NCBI RefSeq assembly: GCF_019219065.1
Contig: NZ_JAHUWK010000011.1
Coordinates: forward strand, 124,001-188,000
Origin: Duganella sp. sic0402
GTDB taxonomy: Bacteria > Pseudomonadota > Gammaproteobacteria > Burkholderiales > Burkholderiaceae_D
Reading direction: 5' to 3'
DNA: 64,000 nucleotides
In this document: positions 61,893 to 64,000 of the stretch, one piece after another
Numbering within the stretch: the stretch's first letter is position 1
Layout of the letters: each line of letters opens with the position of its first letter
The notes under the pieces: model-generated
Database searches by the model: none
Told to the model about the DNA's origin: nothing
Seen by the model: only the letters and a program-made list of their open reading frames with translations
Translations under genes and position numbers: made by a program

Positions 61893-63323
61893 GTGGAAGA
61901 TCAAGCGTGTGCGCAGATAGTCTTAGTGTGTGGCGCGGATGGCACGCTACACTGGACTACAAATAGCTTCGATGACAGCACATACAAGACTATGGCCAAT
62001 CGAGAAGAGTTGGGGATCATCAGGGGCGCCCGCGCCGGAGACGCGGACTGCCAGCTGGCGCTGGGCAAGCTGTATCTGTTCGGCGGCGCCAGCCTGCCGC
62101 GCAATGCGCCAACCGCGCTGCACTGGCTGAACCGCGCCGCGCGCCAGCAGTGCGACGAGGCGTGGCGATTGATCGGCAGTCATATCCCGTTCGAGGTAGC
62201 GCAGCACGCCATGCCCGAGGTGCTCGGATGGTATCAGCGTGCCAGTGATGCCGGCATTGCGGCGGCTGCGCTGGTGCTGGCGCAACTGGTGCGGCAAGAT
62301 CAAGCACAGCAGGCGCCGTTGGCGTGCCAGCAGGCTGAGGCGGCGCGCGTCGCGCGGCGGCCTGCCACGCGCCTTGCCATGCCGGCTGCGCCATGCGACG
62401 GCCATCGCATCACGCCGCAGCAATACGCGCAGCTGGAGCAGCTGTGGCAGCACGATCACGCCGCCTTTGTGCAGCTGGCGCGTGCGCTTCTACACCTGAC
62501 GCCGGAAGATGCCGATCCGCAATTGCAGCAGTGCCGAGAACTGGCGGCCTGCGGTGGCGACCGCCATGCGCAGCTGGCGCTGGGCCTGTGGTTCGCGCGC
62601 ATGGATGGCGACGGCAAGCGTCAGCGTCACGGCATCGCCGCAGTCAACTTCAAGCGTGCGATCCGCTGGCTGACGCTGGCCGGCGAACAAGGGCTGGCGG
62701 AAGCCTGGTATGCGCTGTCGCGCATCTATCTGAAACCAGAATTCTCGCAGCGCTGCGTGGCCGAGGCGCAAACGTATCTGGAGCGCGCGGCCGAGCTGGG
62801 GCACGGCGGCGCGCAGCTGGAGTGCGGCATGTACGCCTGGCGCAACCGCCGCACCGAGCAGCACAGCGATGTGCGCGCCGCCTATTGGCTGCAGAAGGCC
62901 GCCGCGCAGGGCTGCCAGGAAGCGGAGGCGGCGCTGGCGCGCATCGCCGCAGCGCCCAAGGAAGAGCGCTGGATGGCCAGCCTGGTGACCAGCCTGACGC
63001 GGGAACTGCTGGAGAGCCAGCCGCTGCTGGCGGCCCGGCTGGAGCTGGCCGCGCTGTTCGGCCTGAGCCGTGCGGAAGCCTTGCTACTGGATGTGAAGGA
63101 GGCCGATCACGGCCACTGCCTGGTGGTGGATATCCGCGCCAGCTACGGCCGCAGCAAGCGCCGCCTGGTGCTGCTGCGCACGGCGCGCGAGCGGCAGGCG
63201 CTGGACCGCATCGTGCGTCTTTTTGAATCGATCGACAGCGGCCCCGGCGGGCTGGAAGGCAATTACCGCCAGCGCCTGTACCGGCTCAAGACCTGGCTAC
63301 CGGATGATCTGCTAGCGGCTTAG
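61893..63323 (+). CDS. SEL1-like tetratricopeptide repeat protein
   Basis: With the GTG start at 61893 the protein has 476 residues. SEL1-type repeats are visible (CQLALGKLYLFGGASLPRN, LAEAWYALSRIYLKPEF, AYWLQKAAAQGCQEAEAALA), separated by a less regular middle. No signal peptide is apparent, so it is probably cytoplasmic. The GTG is preceded by GGGGGGA; ATG at 61992 is an alternative start that would remove VCGADGTLHWTTNSF, so the choice is uncertain. SEL1 proteins act as scaffolds in signalling. Its stop overlaps the dapF stop by three bases in convergent orientation. Confidence 0.75.
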   Translation: MEDQACAQIVLVCGADGTLHWTTNSFDDSTYKTMANREELGIIRGARAGDADCQLALGKLYLFGGASLPRNAPTALHWLNRAARQQCDEAWRLIGSHIPFEVAQHAMPEVLGWYQRASDAGIAAAALVLAQLVRQDQAQQAPLACQQAEAARVARRPATRLAMPAAPCDGHRITPQQYAQLEQLWQHDHAAFVQLARALLHLTPEDADPQLQQCRELAACGGDRHAQLALGLWFARMDGDGKRQRHGIAAVNFKRAIRWLTLAGEQGLAEAWYALSRIYLKPEFSQRCVAEAQTYLERAAELGHGGAQLECGMYAWRNRRTEQHSDVRAAYWLQKAAAQGCQEAEAALARIAAAPKEERWMASLVTSLTRELLESQPLLAARLELAALFGLSRAEALLLDVKEADHGHCLVVDIRASYGRSKRRLVLLRTARERQALDRIVRLFESIDSGPGGLEGNYRQRLYRLKTWLPDDLLAA

Positions 63324-64000
63324 ATGTCCATCTCGCCTTCAAACACGGTGACAGCCGGACCGGTCAGCAACACCGGCTGGCCTTCGCCGGCCCAGGCGAT
63401 CGACAACTGGCCGCCGCGCGCGTCGACGCGCACCGGGCTGTCCAGCAGGCCACGGCGGATGCCCGCCACCGCCGCCGCGCAGGCGCCGGTGCCGCAGGCC
63501 AGCGTTTCGCCGACGCCGCGTTCGAACACGCGCAGCTTGACGTGCTGGCGGCTGATCACTTGCATGAAGCCGGCGTTGACGCGGTTGGGGAAGCGCGCGT
63601 GATGCTCGATCAGCGGGCCGGTCAGTTCCACCGGCGCGGTGTCGACATCATCCACCACCTGCACCGCGTGCGGATTACCCATCGATACCGCTGAAATCAG
63701 CACGCTTTCGCGTGCGCCGCCCAGTTCCAGCAGCAGCGGCCACAGCGTGTCGCGGCCCTGTTGTTCGCCCTGCAGGCCTTCGGCGTCGAACGGTACCCGG
63801 CCCGGTTCCAGGATGGGCGCGCCCATGTCGACCGTGATGCTGCCGTTGGCTTCCAGCCGCGGCGCGATCACGCCGGCCTTGGTCTGCACGGTGATCGACT
63901 GCTTGTCGGTCAGGCCTTTTTCCGAGACGAACTTGACGAAGGCGCGCGAGCCATTGCCGCACTGTTCCACTTCGCCGCCGTCGGCGTTGAAGATGCGATA
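63320..64000 (-). CDS. dapF: Diaminopimelate epimerase, 5' end beyond window
   Basis: The 226 visible residues run from YRIFNADGGEVEQCGNGSRA to the C-terminus. Both catalytic cysteines are present (EQCGNGSR and LACGTGACAAAVAG). It epimerises L,L- to meso-diaminopimelate for peptidoglycan and lysine. About 50 N-terminal residues lie beyond base 64000. The frame is open to the window edge. It normally precedes DUF484-xerC in one operon; here other genes intervene. Confidence 0.95.
   Translation of the reverse strand, partial: YRIFNADGGEVEQCGNGSRAFVKFVSEKGLTDKQSITVQTKAGVIAPRLEANGSITVDMGAPILEPGRVPFDAEGLQGEQQGRDTLWPLLLELGGARESVLISAVSMGNPHAVQVVDDVDTAPVELTGPLIEHHARFPNRVNAGFMQVISRQHVKLRVFERGVGETLACGTGACAAAVAGIRRGLLDSPVRVDARGGQLSIAWAGEGQPVLLTGPAVTVFEGEMDI

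Overview
The window reads as a contiguous piece of a GC-rich betaproteobacterial chromosome, most likely family Oxalobacteraceae (Duganella/Massilia/Janthinobacterium group). This placement is inferred from gene content: petABC next to sspAB, a rhodanese-grxC-secB-gpsA cluster, a dksA whose zinc-finger cysteines are mostly replaced, a general secretion operon in the order GHIJKLMNDEFC, and a classical betaproteobacterial porin. I see no prophage, insertion sequence or CRISPR array. The only clear repeat element is a 66-bp perfect palindrome at 52272-52337.

Left part (1-24 kb). On the minus strand are the start of a fused isobutyryl-CoA mutase (cut by the window edge), a fused 2-oxoacid (indolepyruvate-type) ferredoxin oxidoreductase and a LysR regulator, together suggesting amino-acid/2-oxoacid catabolism. 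Next come an HD-GYP c-di-GMP phosphodiesterase and a GGDEF diguanylate cyclase, converging with 2 bp between their stop codons. A Tad/Flp pilus locus follows (8.7-17.8 kb): pilin, prepilin peptidase, an unfamiliar AAA-type ATPase, CpaB, CpaC secretin, a small lipoprotein, CpaE/TadZ, CpaF/TadA, TadB and TadC. No TadE/F/G pseudopilins or TadD are present. After it lie a GIN-domain (DUF2807) secreted protein with a 60-residue exported peptide, a LysR regulator divergent from two nearly identical tandem Tat-type alpha/beta hydrolases, a Tat-type dienelactone-hydrolase-family protein, a solute-binding-like protein and a 67-residue ORF.

Middle part (24-39 kb) is mostly housekeeping: tRNA-Thr(UGU), sspB-sspA, the cytochrome bc1 operon petABC, mscL, a DegS-like protease, a DUF2461 protein, gpsA, an SH3 protein, secB, grxC, a rhodanese-fold protein without its catalytic cysteine, gpmA, an EnvC-type amidase activator, a CtpA protease and moeB.

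Right part (39-64 kb) opens with a complete type II secretion operon (gspGHIJKLMNDEFC). A patatin/POTRA/beta-barrel protein (type Vd, PlpD-like) follows 8 bp after gspC. Then come the palindrome, an XRE regulator divergent from a small outer-membrane barrel, hslUV with a good sigma-32 promoter, a double-STAS protein, dksA, a COG0523 GTPase, xerC, a DUF484 protein, a porin, a SEL1-repeat protein and the end of dapF. The porin and SEL1 genes separate dapF from DUF484-xerC, genes that are usually close together.

Envelope functions dominate: two secretin-based machines (Tad and T2SS), c-di-GMP turnover beside the pilus locus, outer-membrane proteins, and envelope protein quality control. The least characterised items are the Tad-associated ATPase, the double-STAS protein with an internal repeat, and the palindrome. 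No demonstrably new system is visible; the Tad variant is the best candidate.
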